From contig NZ_LR027558.1 in assembly GCF_900605005.1 (NCBI RefSeq), positions 721,521 through 785,520 of the forward strand: a stretch of 64,000 bases of DNA, given 5' to 3'. Below, one piece after another: positions 1-10,048 of this stretch (position 1 is its first letter; each line of letters opens with the position of its first letter). This DNA is from Acidipropionibacterium timonense. GTDB taxonomy: Bacteria > Actinomycetota > Actinomycetes > Propionibacteriales > Propionibacteriaceae. Under the pieces are notes generated by a model. The model was not told where the DNA came from, did no database searches, and saw only the letters and a list, made by a program, of their open reading frames with translations. The translations under genes were made by a program, and so were the position numbers.

Positions 1-1946
1 CCCCCCGCCCCTCCTCCGGCCAGGCCGAGAGCGCCGAGTCCGGCTCTCCCGAGCCGGGGACCGCCGAGGCCGAACCGGAGACTGCCCGGGCCGAGGAGCA
101 GGCCGTCGACGAGGCGCCCGAGGAGCCGACCGAGTCCGGGGAGCCGACCGAGTCCGAGGATCTGGCCGAGGAGTCGACCTCCCGTCGTCGCCGTCGTCGT
201 GGCGGACGCCGTCGTCGCAAGGGGGACGCCGAGGACGAGTCGACCACGGAGAGCGCCGAGGAGGACTCCTCCGACCGGGCCGAGGAGACCCCGGCCGAGG
301 ACACCTCCGAGGAGTCCGGCGAGGACCAGGCCGAGGAGTCGACCTCCCGTCGTCGCCGTCGTCGCCGTCGTCGCCGCGGTGAGGACACCGCCGGGTCCCA
401 GGACGACCCGAGCGACGTCGTCGTCAAGGTCCGTGAGCCGAGGTCGCGTCGGTCGGCCGCCGACGAGGTCACCGGGATCGAGGGATCGACCCGCCTCGAG
501 GCCAAGAAGCAGCGTCGTCGCGAGGGCAGGGCCGCCGGGCGCCGTCGCAGCGCCATCCTCACCGAGGCCGAGTTCCTCGCCCGCCGCGAGTCGGTCGACC
601 GTCGCATGGTCGTGCGCCAGTCGGCCGAGTACTCCCAGCTGGCCGTCCTCGAGGACGGTGTGCTCGTCGAGCACTACGTCGACCGGGCCTCGGCCGCCTC
701 GTCCATCGGGAACATCTACCTGGGCAAGGTGCAGAACGTCCTGCCCTCGATGGAGGCCGCCTTCATCGACATCGGCCGGGGGCGCAACGCCGTCCTCTAC
801 GCCGGCGAGGTCGACTGGTCCGCGTACGGCAACGAGGGTCAGGACCGCCGGATCGAGCAGGTGCTCAAGTCGGGCGACCAGGTGCTCGTCCAGGTGTCCA
901 AGGACCCGGTCGGTGCCAAGGGTGCCCGCCTCACCAGCCACATCTCCATTCCCGGCCGTTACGTCGTCTACTCGCCCGGCGGCCAGCTCTCGGGCATCAG
1001 CCGCAAGCTCGCCGACACCGAGCGCAAGCGTCTCAAGAGGATCATCGAGGACAACATCCCCGCCGACGCCTCCGTCATCGTGCGCACCGCCGCCGAGGGG
1101 GCCTCCGAGGACGACCTCGTCCGCGACATCAGTCGGCTCAAGGCCCAGTGGGAGGTCATCGAGCGCAAGTCGCAGTCGAGCCACGCCCCGACGATGCTCT
1201 ACAGCGAGCCCGACCTCACGGTGCGGATCATCCGTGACCTCTTCACCGAGGACTTCTCCGAACTCGTCATCGCCGGTGACGGCGGCCCCGAGGACGCCTA
1301 CGACACCATCAAGGCGTACGTCGACCACGTCGCCCCCGACCTGGCCTCGCGGCTCACCCGGTGGGACTCCGAGCAGGGCGATCCGTTCGCGCAGTACCGG
1401 GTCGACGAGCAGATCGCCAAGGCCCTCGAGCGCAAGGTCTTCCTGCCCTCGGGTGGATCCCTCGTCATCGACCGCACCGAGGCCATGACGGTCATCGACG
1501 TCAACACCGGGAAGTTCACCGGGTCGGCGGGCAATCTCGAGGCGACGGTGACGGCCAACAACCTCGAGGCGGCCGAGGAGATCGTCCGCCAGCTGAGGCT
1601 GCGTGACATCGGCGGCATCATCGTCGTCGACTTCATCGACATGGTCCTGCCGGCCAACCGGGAGCTGCTCGTGCGGCGTCTCACCGAGTGCCTGGGACGT
1701 GACCGGACCCGTCACCAGGTGGCCGAGGTGACCTCCCTGGGCCTGGTCCAGATGACCCGCAAGAAGATCGGCACCGGTCTGGCCGAGGCCTTCACCGAGG
1801 AGTGCAAGGAGTGTGGGGGACGCGGCTACCACCGGCACACCGAGCCGGTCGACTCCCAGGCCCCCGCCGACGGCGGGGAGCGGTCGTCCCGCAAGGGGCA
1901 CCGGTCCTCCGGTGGCCGCAAGGCGTCCCGATCCTCGTCGAATTGA
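1..1946 (+). CDS. rne: Ribonuclease E/G, 5'-truncated by window edge
   Basis: Endoribonuclease of the RNase E/G family, which processes rRNA and degrades mRNA. The frame is open from base 3, giving 647 visible residues. The first 200 are a disordered Glu/Ser/Thr-rich extension with blocks of six to ten consecutive arginines (likely RNA-binding). An S1-like domain follows (around residue 234, IGNIYLGKV). The catalytic part has D499 and N501 in DVNTG and D543 in VVDFIDM, and the zinc-link cysteines are C601 and C604 (CKEC). An internal ATG at 606 begins the conserved part, but the same frame continues upstream without a stop, so 606 is not the true start. rplU-rpmA follow 145 bases downstream, as is usual in actinobacteria. 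Confidence 0.95.
   Translation, partial: PRPSSGQAESAESGSPEPGTAEAEPETARAEEQAVDEAPEEPTESGEPTESEDLAEESTSRRRRRRGGRRRRKGDAEDESTTESAEEDSSDRAEETPAEDTSEESGEDQAEESTSRRRRRRRRRRGEDTAGSQDDPSDVVVKVREPRSRRSAADEVTGIEGSTRLEAKKQRRREGRAAGRRRSAILTEAEFLARRESVDRRMVVRQSAEYSQLAVLEDGVLVEHYVDRASAASSIGNIYLGKVQNVLPSMEAAFIDIGRGRNAVLYAGEVDWSAYGNEGQDRRIEQVLKSGDQVLVQVSKDPVGAKGARLTSHISIPGRYVVYSPGGQLSGISRKLADTERKRLKRIIEDNIPADASVIVRTAAEGASEDDLVRDISRLKAQWEVIERKSQSSHAPTMLYSEPDLTVRIIRDLFTEDFSELVIAGDGGPEDAYDTIKAYVDHVAPDLASRLTRWDSEQGDPFAQYRVDEQIAKALERKVFLPSGGSLVIDRTEAMTVIDVNTGKFTGSAGNLEATVTANNLEAAEEIVRQLRLRDIGGIIVVDFIDMVLPANRELLVRRLTECLGRDRTRHQVAEVTSLGLVQMTRKKIGTGLAEAFTEECKECGGRGYHRHTEPVDSQAPADGGERSSRKGHRSSGGRKASRSSSN
164..371 (+). 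repeat. Direct repeat encoding Glu-Glu-Ser-Thr-Ser plus Arg runs in rne
   Basis: A block of about 35 bases (gccgaggagtcgacctcccg followed by CGT/CGC arginine codons) occurs near 166-200 and again near 331-366 in the same reading frame. Each copy encodes AEESTS followed by a run of arginines (six in the first copy, ten in the second). The spacing keeps the frame, so copy-number change would lengthen or shorten the disordered RNA-binding extension without breaking the enzyme. Confidence 0.7.
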
Positions 1947-1971
1947 CCCGGGTCGGGGCCGCAGGTAGAGT
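1943..1971 (+). promoter_or_regulatory. Promoter of rplU-rpmA
   Basis: TTGACC at 1943-1948 and TAGAGT at 1966-1971 are separated by exactly 17 bases, a good sigma-70/HrdB-type match. The -35 overlaps the last codons of the RNase E/G gene. The predicted transcript begins near 1979, leaving a leader of about 110 bases before the GTG of rplU. I see no named riboswitch in that leader. Confidence 0.65.
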
Positions 1972-2091
1972 GGGTAGCCGGTCCGACGTGCGTGTGCGTC
2001 GCGTGTGCGCGTACAGCCCCACGTCGGTCAGGTTTTCCGGGGCCGACGGTTCCGGTCCCGTGATAGCGACAACAACGAGAGTAGGTCAGGC

Positions 2092-2400
2092 GTGTACGCG
2101 ATCGTGCGTAGTGGCGGCCGCCAGCACAAGGTGGCAGTGGGTGACATCGTCGAGATCGACAAGGTCGCCGACGAGGTGGGCAGCAGCATCGAGCTGACCC
2201 CGCTTCTGCTGGTGGACGGCGAGTCTGTCACCTCGGACAAGGACGGACTGGGCAAGGCGAAGGTCACCGCCGAGGTCCTCGGTGAGGCCAAGGGTCCCAA
2301 GATCCGCATCCTCAAGTACAAGAACAAGACCGGCTTCCGCAAGCGCCAGGGGCACCGTCAGAAGTACACCCAGGTCAAGGTCACCGGAATCGAAGGCTGA
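2092..2400 (+). CDS. rplU: 50S ribosomal protein bL21
   Basis: Large-subunit protein bL21, 102 residues, the normal family length. The start is the GTG at 2092, giving [14 protein letters not shown], the family's conserved N-terminus; the open frame extends 29 codons upstream, but that part is not L21-like. The C-terminus has the basic [20 protein letters not shown] segment that contacts 23S rRNA. It is followed 12 bases later by rpmA, the standard L21-L27 pair, and transcribed from the promoter at 1943-1971. Confidence 0.97.
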   Translation: MYAIVRSGGRQHKVAVGDIVEIDKVADEVGSSIELTPLLLVDGESVTSDKDGLGKAKVTAEVLGEAKGPKIRILKYKNKTGFRKRQGHRQKYTQVKVTGIEG

Positions 2401-2412
2401 AGGTAGACAGAC

Positions 2413-2670
2413 ATGGCACACAAGAAGGGCGCATCCTCGTCCCGCAACGGTCGTGACTCGAACGCTCAGCGCCTCGGCGTCAAGCGCTTCGGCGGCCAGC
2501 TCGTCAACGCCGGCGAGATCATCGTCCGCCAGCGTGGCACCCACTTCCATCCGGGCGACGGAGTCGGCCGTGGTGATGACGACACCCTCTTCGCCCTGCG
2601 CGAGGGGCACGTCGAGTTCGGCACCCGCCGTGGTCGTCGCGTCGTCAACGTCAACCCTGTCGAGGCCTGA
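2413..2670 (+). CDS. rpmA: 50S ribosomal protein bL27
   Basis: Large-subunit protein bL27, 85 residues, whose N-terminal tail reaches the peptidyl-transferase centre. It begins [20 protein letters not shown], the canonical form without the cleavable leader seen in Firmicutes, and contains the conserved [11 protein letters not shown] and HPG segments. The shared transcript with rplU ends at the strong hairpin at 2705-2737. Confidence 0.97.
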   Translation: MAHKKGASSSRNGRDSNAQRLGVKRFGGQLVNAGEIIVRQRGTHFHPGDGVGRGDDDTLFALREGHVEFGTRRGRRVVNVNPVEA

Positions 2671-2704
2671 TCGCCCAGCCGATCACCTCTCGATCTCGAG
2701 CAAG

Positions 2705-2737
2705 GGAGCCCGGACCGCCCCAGGCGGTCCGGGCTCC
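2705..2737 (+). terminator. Hairpin after rpmA
   Basis: A perfect 15-bp stem (2705-2719 with 2723-2737) closes a 3-base loop and is very GC-rich. There is no T-tract, which is common for terminators in high-GC actinobacteria. It lies 34 bases after the rpmA stop. Confidence 0.75.
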
Positions 2738-2902
2738 GTCATGCCGCGACAGGGGGTGCCGGCAACCTGAACATCCTGAGGGTCCGGTGTGAATACCCGA
2801 GAAGTTCTGGAAAGCCGGCGGTTTCGACCTACGGTCGACAGTGGCAGCAAGAAGGATGCGTCCGACGGCATCCATCGGAAGGGAACAGGGGCGAGTGGAT
2901 TC

Positions 2903-3562
2903 ATGAGTGGTGCCCTGCATGAGACGACCTATGACTACGGCGGCCCGATCTTCCGGCCCCAGCGCAGGGTGGCGCGAATCCAGATGCCTTCGGAGACCCA
3001 GGTGCAGACGGCGGTCCGCCCGACCGGGCTCGACGACGTACGCGAGGCCGAGCCATGGCGGTCCGCTGCGGTCGCCATGGCACCGGAGCGCGGGGTCGAC
3101 ATGGCCAGCCGTCAGGCCGACGCCGCACCCGAGAAGGTCCAGCGCCATGGCCTCAACCTCCACGGCCACGAGATTCTCGGCGGTGCCTGTGCCTCGGCCC
3201 TGGCGACCGGGGTCGTCGGCAGCCTGGGGATCAGCGGGTCGATGATCGGGTCCGCGGTGACGAGCCTGGTCATCGCCGTCTCCGGGGCCCTGTTCACCCG
3301 ATGGTTCGCCCACACCCGGCGTCGTGTCGGCGCCGGCCGTGAACGGGGCATCTGGGCCCGCACGGTCGCCGTGGCCGCTGCGCTCACCGTCGTCACCGGG
3401 GTCATCGGCGCGCTGGTCCTGGGCCAGGAGGTCGGCTCCGACGTCAACCGCAGCCTGTCGCAGGCGATGGTCGACGTCACGAGCTCCGGCTACCGCTGGC
3501 AGCAGATGTTCGAGCGCGCCTGGCCCTACCTCAAGGAGGCGTGGCGCGCCGCCCACCGGTGA
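2903..3562 (+). CDS. Hypothetical membrane protein between rpmA and obg
   Basis: I do not recognise this family. The protein has 219 residues from the ATG at 2903. An upstream in-frame GTG at 2789 would add 38 residues, but that stretch has much weaker G/C bias at third codon positions than the rest, so I prefer 2903. The first 90 residues are hydrophilic and probably disordered. Two hydrophobic segments follow (about [18 protein letters not shown] through [11 protein letters not shown], and [19 protein letters not shown]), then a short C-terminal tail ending in [16 protein letters not shown]. It sits in the same direction as rpmA and obg, separated from rpmA by a terminator. Function unknown. 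Confidence 0.6.
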   Translation: MSGALHETTYDYGGPIFRPQRRVARIQMPSETQVQTAVRPTGLDDVREAEPWRSAAVAMAPERGVDMASRQADAAPEKVQRHGLNLHGHEILGGACASALATGVVGSLGISGSMIGSAVTSLVIAVSGALFTRWFAHTRRRVGAGRERGIWARTVAVAAALTVVTGVIGALVLGQEVGSDVNRSLSQAMVDVTSSGYRWQQMFERAWPYLKEAWRAAHR

Positions 3563-3603
3563 TCGCCGGTACGCTGGGCCCGACCCGATCTCAGGAGAGT
3601 TCC

Positions 3604-5112
3604 ATGGCCATCCCGTCCTTCGTGGACCGAGCCACCATCCTCGCCGTCGCCGGCAAGGGGGGCAACGGCTGCGCCTCCGTCAAGCGTGAGAAGTTCAAGC
3701 CGCTGGGCGGCCCCGACGGCGGCAACGGCGGCCACGGGGGATCGGTCGTCGTCCGGGTCGACCCGCAGTTGACGACCCTCGTCGACTACCACCGGCTGTC
3801 CACCCGCAAGGCCACCAACGGTGAGCCCGGACGTGGTGACGACCAGGACGGGGCCAACGGACAGGACGTCGTCCTGGCGGTTCCCGACGGCACCGTCGTC
3901 TCCGATGCGCAGACCGGTGAGGTCCTCGCCGACCTCACCGGCGCCGGGGCGCAGGTCGTCGTCGCCGCCGGTGGACGCGGTGGGCTCGGCAACGCTGCCC
4001 TGGCCACGGCGGCCCGCAAGGCGCCGGGTTTCGCGCTCCTCGGCGAGGCGGGTGAGGAGCGTCGGGTCAACCTCGAGCTCAAGGTCGTCGCCGACATCGG
4101 CCTGGTGGGGTTCCCCTCGGCCGGAAAGTCGAGCCTCATCGCGTCGATCTCGCGGGCGAGGCCGAAGATCGCCGACTACCCCTTCACCACCCTGGTGCCC
4201 AACCTCGGCGTCGTCGTGGCGGGGGAGACGACCTTCACCGTGGCCGATGTCCCCGGCCTCATCCCCGGTGCCTCCCAGGGCAAGGGACTGGGCTTCGACT
4301 TCCTGCGCCACATCGAACGCTGCCGGGCCCTCGTCCACGTCATCGACTGCGCCACCTACGAGCCGGGACGCGACCCGATCACCGACCTCGACGTCATCGA
4401 GGCCGAGCTCGAGGCCCACGGCGGCCTGACGGACCGGCCGCGGCTGGTCGTCCTCAACAAGGTCGACATCCCCGACGCCGCCGAGCTCGCCCTCATGGTC
4501 AAGGCCGACATCGAGGCCCGCGGCCTGCCGGTGTTCCTCGTCTCGACGAAGACCGGGGAGGGGCTCAAGGCCCTGGAGTTCGCCATGGCCGAGCTCGTCC
4601 ACCGGGCGCGCGAGGCCGAGCCGGAGCCCGAACCCGAGCGGATCGTCATCAGGCCCGCCCCGGTCGCCGGCGGCCCCGAGTTCCGCATCAAGCGCCAGGG
4701 CGATGGGGACGGCGGCTTCCTGTGGCGGGTCACCGGCGACAAGCCGACCCGCTGGGTCAACCAGACCGACTTCACCAACCCGGAGGCCGTCGGCTACCTG
4801 TCCGACCGTCTCAACCGGCTCGGCGTCGAGGAGGAGCTGTTGGCCCTCGGTGCCGTGGCCGGTGACGCGGTGGCGATCGGCGGACAGGACGCCGTCATCT
4901 TCGACTTCGCCCCGCAGATCGAGTCGGGGGCCGAGATCCTCTCCCGCCGCGGCGAGGACCAGCGTCTGCAGGGGGAGCGGCCGTCGGCGACCCGACGACG
5001 TGAGATGGACCGGCGGTACCACGAGGCCCGCGAGCAGTTCGGCGGGGTGGGACGGGACCCGCGCGGCGAGTCGTGGCGGGCCCGGGCTGCCGAGCTCGAG
5101 GACGAGGAGTGA
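3604..5112 (+). CDS. obgE: GTPase Obg/CgtA
   Basis: Essential GTPase for 50S assembly and stress control, 502 residues. The ATG at 3604 follows an AGGAGAG ribosome-binding site. The order is an N-terminal glycine-rich Obg fold (residues 1-160, with GKGGNGC and [13 protein letters not shown]), a G domain with P-loop GFPSAGKSS (about 169-177), switch [18 protein letters not shown] and NKVD, then the C-terminal OCT domain (FRIKRQ...[17 protein letters not shown]) and a charged tail. The stop overlaps the GTG start of proB, so the two are translationally coupled. Confidence 0.96.
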   Translation: MAIPSFVDRATILAVAGKGGNGCASVKREKFKPLGGPDGGNGGHGGSVVVRVDPQLTTLVDYHRLSTRKATNGEPGRGDDQDGANGQDVVLAVPDGTVVSDAQTGEVLADLTGAGAQVVVAAGGRGGLGNAALATAARKAPGFALLGEAGEERRVNLELKVVADIGLVGFPSAGKSSLIASISRARPKIADYPFTTLVPNLGVVVAGETTFTVADVPGLIPGASQGKGLGFDFLRHIERCRALVHVIDCATYEPGRDPITDLDVIEAELEAHGGLTDRPRLVVLNKVDIPDAAELALMVKADIEARGLPVFLVSTKTGEGLKALEFAMAELVHRAREAEPEPEPERIVIRPAPVAGGPEFRIKRQGDGDGGFLWRVTGDKPTRWVNQTDFTNPEAVGYLSDRLNRLGVEEELLALGAVAGDAVAIGGQDAVIFDFAPQIESGAEILSRRGEDQRLQGERPSATRRREMDRRYHEAREQFGGVGRDPRGESWRARAAELEDEE

Positions 5113-6236
5113 CCGGCACGCGGGCCGACGTCGCCCGCGCCGGACGGGTCGTCGTCAAGGTGGGGTCGTCCTCACTCACCCTGCCCGGAGGCGGTATCGA
5201 CGTGTCCAAGGTCGACGCCCTCGTCGGCGTCATCGCCGAGCAGCGGGCCGCCGGCCGTGAGGTCGTCCTCGTGAGCTCGGGGGCCATCGCCACCGGCTTC
5301 CCGGCCCTGGGGATGGCCCACCGTCCGCGCGACCTGGCCGGCAAGCAGGCCGCGGCGTCGGTGGGGCAGGGGATCCTCCTGGCCCGCTACACGGGCGGGT
5401 TCGCGCGGCACGGACTGCGCGTCGGGCAGGTCCTCCTCACCGTCGACGACCTCGTCCGTCCGCGCAGCTACCGCAACGCCTGGTCGACCCTGGGCAAGCT
5501 CCTCAAGCTCGGCGTCGTGCCCATCGTCAACGAGAACGACGCCGTCGCCACCGGAGAGATCCGCTTCGGTGACAACGACCGGCTCGCCGCTCTCGTCGCC
5601 GAGCTCATCCGGGCCGAGGCGCTGGTTCTCCTGTCGGACGTCGACTGCCTCTACACGGCACCGCCGTCGATGCCGGGGGCGCGCCGGATCGAGCAGGTCG
5701 ACGACATCGACTCCCTCGAGGTCGAGACCCGGGGCAGCGGTTCGGGGGTCGGCACCGGGGGCATGGCCACCAAGCTCGAGGCGGCAAGGATCGCCGTGGC
5801 CGCCGGCATCCCGGTCGTCCTGGCCCAGGCCCCCGACGGACCTGCCGCTCTGACCGGGGAGGACGTCGGCACCTTTTTCGCTCCCTCGCGCGCCCACCGG
5901 CCGCGGCGGCTGCTCTGGCTGGCCCACGCCGCCGCCCCCCAAGGGGAGATCCACATCGACGCCGGCGCCGTCACCGCCCTGCGGGAGCGCAAGGCATCCC
6001 TACTGGCGGTCGGCGTCACCCAGGTGCACGGCGACTTCCAGGCCGGTGACCCGGTGGTCCTCGTCGGACCGGACGGGGAGACCATCGGTCGCGGGATCAC
6101 GTCCTACAGCGACACCGACGTGCGCACCATGAGGGGACGGTCGAGCTCCTGGCTGGCGGCCGAGATGGGTCCGGCCGCCTCACGCGAGGTGGTCCACCGG
6201 GACGCCATGGTCCTCGTGCGGAGGCGTCGGGTCTGA
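5109..6236 (+). CDS. proB: Glutamate 5-kinase
   Basis: First step of proline synthesis: ATP-dependent phosphorylation of glutamate. 375 residues. The start is the GTG at 5109, whose GTGA overlaps the obg stop. The amino-acid-kinase fold shows [43 protein letters not shown] and [14 protein letters not shown]-terminal PUA domain (about 290-375) is present. proA, the next enzyme of the pathway, is not adjacent: a convergent acetyltransferase gene lies between them. Confidence 0.96.
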   Translation: MTGTRADVARAGRVVVKVGSSSLTLPGGGIDVSKVDALVGVIAEQRAAGREVVLVSSGAIATGFPALGMAHRPRDLAGKQAAASVGQGILLARYTGGFARHGLRVGQVLLTVDDLVRPRSYRNAWSTLGKLLKLGVVPIVNENDAVATGEIRFGDNDRLAALVAELIRAEALVLLSDVDCLYTAPPSMPGARRIEQVDDIDSLEVETRGSGSGVGTGGMATKLEAARIAVAAGIPVVLAQAPDGPAALTGEDVGTFFAPSRAHRPRRLLWLAHAAAPQGEIHIDAGAVTALRERKASLLAVGVTQVHGDFQAGDPVVLVGPDGETIGRGITSYSDTDVRTMRGRSSSWLAAEMGPAASREVVHRDAMVLVRRRRV

Positions 6237-6257
6237 ACCCGGGTTCCCGAGACCGGC

Positions 6258-7517
6258 TCAGAACCCCGTCGTCGACCAGGGCAGTTCGGCCCGACGCAGC
6301 AGACGGTCGAGGTCCGCGACGCCGTCCGTGTCGCCCTCGACCAGACCGACCCGGGCCAGGGTGAGCACGGAGACCCCGCCGAGGATGGCCGCCGACAGGC
6401 CGCGCACGTCGATCCTCACATCGGCGGCCGTCGTGGACGTGACGTGGCCCCGGCCGCCCTCGGTCTCGAGCAACCATCGACCACCGGCCAACCCCAGGGG
6501 ATCGACGACCTCGAGAGTCACCGCGGCGTCGACCCGGTAGTCGCGCGCCGACAGGACGGCGGCCGGGTCGAGGACACGCAGCCACAGATGGTCGTGGACG
6601 CTCGTCACCTTGTACCGGCGGTGGTCGACGAGCACCCAGGGGAGCGGGTCGTCGAGCGGACCCTTGCGCCAGGTCACGGTGTCGATGAGGTCGAGGGAGC
6701 CCAGCAGGTGCCACAACGACAGGTATGCCGACCAGGAGGTGACGACGAGGTCCTGGATCGTCGCGGCCGGCTTGTCGTCGCTCCAGGCGGTCCACGTGAC
6801 GTAGCCGTCGAGGGCGCCGGCGTCGTCCCAGTGGGCGGCTGCGTGGAGCTTGGGGTCGGCCGAGCCCTTCTCGTCGACGAGCCCCAGGTAGGTCGGCATC
6901 GTCGTCGGGTCCCGGTGCACCGAACCGGTCCAGCGGCGGTGGGCTGCGTCGAACACCTCGACGGCGACGGCCTCGAGCTCGTCGGGGTCGACGAACTCGG
7001 TCGTGCCCACCGCACGGGTCGCCATCGGGAGCCCGCCGCGGGTGTCGACCTCGGCCCGCTGCAACCGGGTGGCGGGGGCGAAGCCGAAGCGTCCGTAGAT
7101 CGTCGCCTCGCTGGCCGTCAGACCCGCCACCGGAACACCGTGCTCGTGGGCCCGGTGCAGGGAGGCCGTCATGAGCTGACGCAGCAGCCCGCGGCGTCGA
7201 TGGGTCGCGCGCACCGTGACCGCCGAGATCTGGTGCAGGTCGACCAGGGCGCCGCCCAGGTCGAGCGACCCGGTCCAGTCGACGAAGGTCGCCACCGGAC
7301 GGTCGACGCCGACGGCGTGGGCCGGGACGGCGTCGACGTAGGCGCCACGCAGGGTGGCGCCGACCGCATGCATCGTCGCCAGCTCGCGACGGACGAACTC
7401 ATCGCTGGGCTTCTCGCCGTGGAATCCCCGCTCGACGGTGCGGCACCAGTCGGCGAACCACGGGTTCTCGTCGAGGCTGTCGCTGGTCACGGTGCGGTTG
7501 CGCATCTCATAGCTCAT
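6258..7517 (-). CDS. Eis-like GNAT N-acetyltransferase
   Basis: Acetyltransferase of the Eis type (two GNAT folds plus a sterol-carrier-like C-terminal domain), 419 residues, close to the family length. The acetyl-CoA loop is visible as VTVRATHRRRGLLRQLM in the first GNAT fold, followed by GLTASEATIYGRFGFAPAT, and the protein ends with a phenylalanine, as Eis proteins do. Family members acetylate amines, including aminoglycosides in some species; the substrate here is unknown. It is convergent with proB and divergent from proA, separated from the first proA ATG by only 14 bases. A TAAGTT box six bases before the ATG at 7517 suggests leaderless transcription. Confidence 0.85.
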   Translation of the reverse strand: MSYEMRNRTVTSDSLDENPWFADWCRTVERGFHGEKPSDEFVRRELATMHAVGATLRGAYVDAVPAHAVGVDRPVATFVDWTGSLDLGGALVDLHQISAVTVRATHRRRGLLRQLMTASLHRAHEHGVPVAGLTASEATIYGRFGFAPATRLQRAEVDTRGGLPMATRAVGTTEFVDPDELEAVAVEVFDAAHRRWTGSVHRDPTTMPTYLGLVDEKGSADPKLHAAAHWDDAGALDGYVTWTAWSDDKPAATIQDLVVTSWSAYLSLWHLLGSLDLIDTVTWRKGPLDDPLPWVLVDHRRYKVTSVHDHLWLRVLDPAAVLSARDYRVDAAVTLEVVDPLGLAGGRWLLETEGGRGHVTSTTAADVRIDVRGLSAAILGGVSVLTLARVGLVEGDTDGVADLDRLLRRAELPWSTTGF

Positions 7518-7522
7518 GACGA

Positions 7523-7533
7523 CAACTTACGAT
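7523..7533. promoter_or_regulatory. Overlapping divergent -10 boxes, proA and eis-like gene
   Basis: On the plus strand TACGAT (7528-7533) ends seven bases before the ATG at 7541. On the minus strand TAAGTT (7528-7523) ends six bases before the ATG at 7517. Each spacing would put the transcription start on the start codon. The two boxes share base 7528, so polymerase probably cannot occupy both at once. No clear -35 boxes are seen. Confidence 0.4.
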
Positions 7534-7540
7534 GAGACCC

Positions 7541-8788
7541 ATGACCTCCGCATTCATGACCCAGGCCCGGAACGCCAAGGACGCCGCCGCGGTGCTGCGT
7601 CGGGCCGATCGCGCCGTCAAGGACGCCGCCCTGCACGCCATGGCCGCCCGGCTGCGCGAGGGGGTCGACGCCGTCCTGGTCGCCAATGCCGCCGACGTCG
7701 ACCGGGGCCGGGCCGCCGGGATGAGCCGGGCCCTCGTCGACCGCCTCACCCTCGACGCCGCACGGGTCGAGGCCATGGCCGTCGGTCTCGAGGAGCTCGC
7801 CGCCCTGCCCGACCCCATCGGGGAGGTCATCCGCGGCTGGGTCAACCCGCAGGGTCTGCGGATCGAGCAGGTGCGGGTGCCGATGGGCGTCATCGGGATC
7901 GTCTACGAGGCCCGACCCAATGTCACCGCCGACGCCGCCGGGATCTGCCTCAAGGCGGGCAGTGCCGCGCTGCTGCGCGGGTCCTCCTCGGCCCTGGAAT
8001 CGAACCGTGCCGTCATGGCGGCACTGCGCCGGGGCGCGGTCGATGCCGGGCTGCCGGCGGACGTCGTCAACCTCGTGGAGGGTGGGCACGACGTCACCGA
8101 CGAGATGATGCACGCCCGGGGACTGGTCGACCTGCTCATCCCGCGTGGTGGGGCCGGGCTCATCCAGGCCGTCGTCACCGGGTCGAGCGTGCCGGTCATC
8201 GAGACCGGGGTCGGCAACTGCCACCTCGTCATCGACGCCGACGCCGACCTCGACATGGCCATCGCCATCGCCCTCAACGCCAAGACCCAGCGGCCCAGCG
8301 TCTGCAATGCCCTCGAGACGGTGCTCGTCCATGCCGGGGTCGCCGACGTCGCCGTGCCGCGGCTCGTCGAGGCCATGACCGCCGCCGGGGTCACCGTCCA
8401 CGGGGATCCGGCGTCGGTGGCCCTCGACGAGCGCGTCGTGCCCGCCGAGCCCGACGAGTACGACGCCGAATATCTGTCCCTCGACCTGGCCCTCAAGGTC
8501 GTCGGGTCGCTCGAGGAGGCCATCGACCACATCGGGCGGTACGGGTCGGGACACTCCGAGGCGATCATCACCCGGTCCCTGGCCTCCGCCGAGCTCTTCA
8601 CCGCGAGCGTCGACGCCGCCGCGGTCCTCGTCAACGCCTCGAGCCGATTCGTCGACGGCGGACAGTTCGGCTTCGGGGCCGAGATCGGCATCTCCACCCA
8701 GAAGCTCCATGCTCGCGGGCCGATGGGACTGGTCGAGATGACGTCGACGACCTACCGCATCCTCGGGGATGGCCAGACGCGGTCGTGA
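7541..8788 (+). CDS. proA: Gamma-glutamyl phosphate reductase
   Basis: Second step of proline synthesis: NADPH-dependent reduction of gamma-glutamyl phosphate to glutamate semialdehyde. About 415 residues, the family length. Aldehyde-dehydrogenase-like signatures include [44 protein letters not shown], the catalytic-cysteine region [17 protein letters not shown], and the C-terminal [27 protein letters not shown] take the ATG at 7541; an in-frame ATG at 7532 overlaps the predicted -10 box and would add three residues. Confidence 0.95.
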   Translation: MTSAFMTQARNAKDAAAVLRRADRAVKDAALHAMAARLREGVDAVLVANAADVDRGRAAGMSRALVDRLTLDAARVEAMAVGLEELAALPDPIGEVIRGWVNPQGLRIEQVRVPMGVIGIVYEARPNVTADAAGICLKAGSAALLRGSSSALESNRAVMAALRRGAVDAGLPADVVNLVEGGHDVTDEMMHARGLVDLLIPRGGAGLIQAVVTGSSVPVIETGVGNCHLVIDADADLDMAIAIALNAKTQRPSVCNALETVLVHAGVADVAVPRLVEAMTAAGVTVHGDPASVALDERVVPAEPDEYDAEYLSLDLALKVVGSLEEAIDHIGRYGSGHSEAIITRSLASAELFTASVDAAAVLVNASSRFVDGGQFGFGAEIGISTQKLHARGPMGLVEMTSTTYRILGDGQTRS

Positions 8789-8838
8789 GGGTGCCGGGAG
8801 CACGGATCGGCGTGCGATCTCGGCTATGGTGAGGGGCC

Positions 8839-8955
8839 ATGAGCATCATTCCCCTCCTGACGACGACGTGGATCGTCGGCGTGGTGGCCCTCGTCGTGCT
8901 TCTCATCTGCCTGCTCGTCGTGCGGTCCATCGGCAACGGACGTCCGCACAGCTGA
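8839..8955 (+). CDS. Small single-pass membrane peptide, 38 aa
   Basis: A 38-codon ORF ([20 protein letters not shown]...GNGRPHS) with a GAGGGG ribosome-binding site just upstream of its ATG at 8839. Residues 10-29 are one unbroken hydrophobic helix, followed by a short basic tail, so it should be a membrane-inserted peptide with its C-terminus inside. Its TGA overlaps the ATG of nadD by one base (TGATG), implying coupled translation. I know no characterised family for it. Confidence 0.6.
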   Translation: MSIIPLLTTTWIVGVVALVVLLICLLVVRSIGNGRPHS

Positions 8956-9632
8956 TGTCGTCGGTCGAGCTCGGCCTGGCCCGCGCCCACGACGGACGCA
9001 GGTACCGGCTGGGGGTCATGGGTGGCACCTTCGACCCCATCCACCACGGCCACCTCGTGGCGGCCTCCGAGGTGGCCGCGCGCTTCGATCTCGACGAGGT
9101 CGTCTTCGTGCCCACCGGCGTGCCCTGGCAGAAGAAGGGACGCAACGTCTCCCAGCCCGAGGACCGTTACCTCATGACGGTCATCGCGACGGCGTCGAAT
9201 CCGTCGTTCTCGGTGTCGCGGGTCGACATCGACCGCGAGGGGGACACGTACACCGTCGACACCCTCAAGGACCTGCGTCGGGAACGGGGCGAGGACGTCG
9301 ACCTCTTCTTCATCACCGGTGCCGACGCGCTGCGCCAGATCCTCACCTGGCGCGGGGCCGACGAGCTCTTCGACCTGGCGACCTTCATCGGGGTGTCGCG
9401 GCCCGGGGTGCCCCTGGGGCCCAAGGACATCTCACACCTGCCGGCCGACAAGGTCACCCTGCTCGAGGTGCCGGCCATGGCCATCTCGTCGACGGACTGC
9501 CGCCGACGGGTCACCGAGCAGCTGCCGATCTGGTACCTCGTGCCCGACGGCATCGTCCAGTACATCAACAAGCGTGGGCTCTACCTGACGCCCGACGCGC
9601 CGGCGTCCGACGCCGGGAAGGGAGACCATTGA
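8955..9632 (+). CDS. nadD: Nicotinate-nucleotide adenylyltransferase
   Basis: Joins ATP and nicotinate mononucleotide to form deamido-NAD. 225 residues from the ATG at 8955, which overlaps the stop of the preceding small peptide. The nucleotidyltransferase motif [19 protein letters not shown] is at about residues 20-38, and the C-terminal [10 protein letters not shown] matches the family's ISSTxIR signature. The frame is open further upstream, but that sequence overlaps the small peptide and the end of proA. The stop overlaps the TTG start of rsfS. Confidence 0.95.
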   Translation: MSSVELGLARAHDGRRYRLGVMGGTFDPIHHGHLVAASEVAARFDLDEVVFVPTGVPWQKKGRNVSQPEDRYLMTVIATASNPSFSVSRVDIDREGDTYTVDTLKDLRRERGEDVDLFFITGADALRQILTWRGADELFDLATFIGVSRPGVPLGPKDISHLPADKVTLLEVPAMAISSTDCRRRVTEQLPIWYLVPDGIVQYINKRGLYLTPDAPASDAGKGDH

Positions 9633-10048
9633 CCGCCGCCGATCAGGCCATCGAGCTCGCACGGGTCGCCGCGGCGGCCGCAGCCGACAAGAAGGGCACG
9701 GACATCCATGCCATGGACGTGTCCGAGCACCTGGCCATCACGGACATCTTCCTGCTCGTCTCGGCCGCCAACGAGCGACAGGTGGGAGCCATCGTCGACG
9801 CGGTGTCGGAGGCGCTGGCGCAGCGCGGGATCAAGGCGGCGCGAACCGAGGGCGAGCGGGAGAACCGGTGGGTGCTCCTCGACTTCATCGACGTCGTCGT
9901 CCACGTGCAGCACCAGGAGGAGCGTCAGACCTACTCCCTGGAGAGACTGTGGAAGGACTGCCCGCAGGTCGACCTCGGGCTCGAGGAGACCCCCGGAGGC
10001 GACGCCGTCGCGGGGGCGGGGGAGCCCGGGGAGGACGCGGACTCGTGA
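9629..10048 (+). CDS. rsfS: Ribosomal silencing factor RsfS
   Basis: RsfS/Iojap (DUF143) family, which binds L14 on the 50S subunit and blocks subunit joining in starvation. 139 residues, starting at a TTG (9629) whose TTGA overlaps the nadD stop; a GGGAGA ribosome-binding site lies just upstream. Conserved blocks are [48 protein letters not shown] and the C-terminal [11 protein letters not shown]. The nadD-rsfS-phosphatase order is typical of actinobacteria. Confidence 0.95.
   Translation: MTAADQAIELARVAAAAAADKKGTDIHAMDVSEHLAITDIFLLVSAANERQVGAIVDAVSEALAQRGIKAARTEGERENRWVLLDFIDVVVHVQHQEERQTYSLERLWKDCPQVDLGLEETPGGDAVAGAGEPGEDADS

Noticed and set aside
3526-5022. 498-codon frame antisense to obg
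   Set aside because: Low-complexity Gly/Asp/Val/Arg shadow of an intact obg.
7514-8803. 429-codon frame antisense to proA
   Set aside because: Shadow frame; proA has all family signatures on the plus strand.
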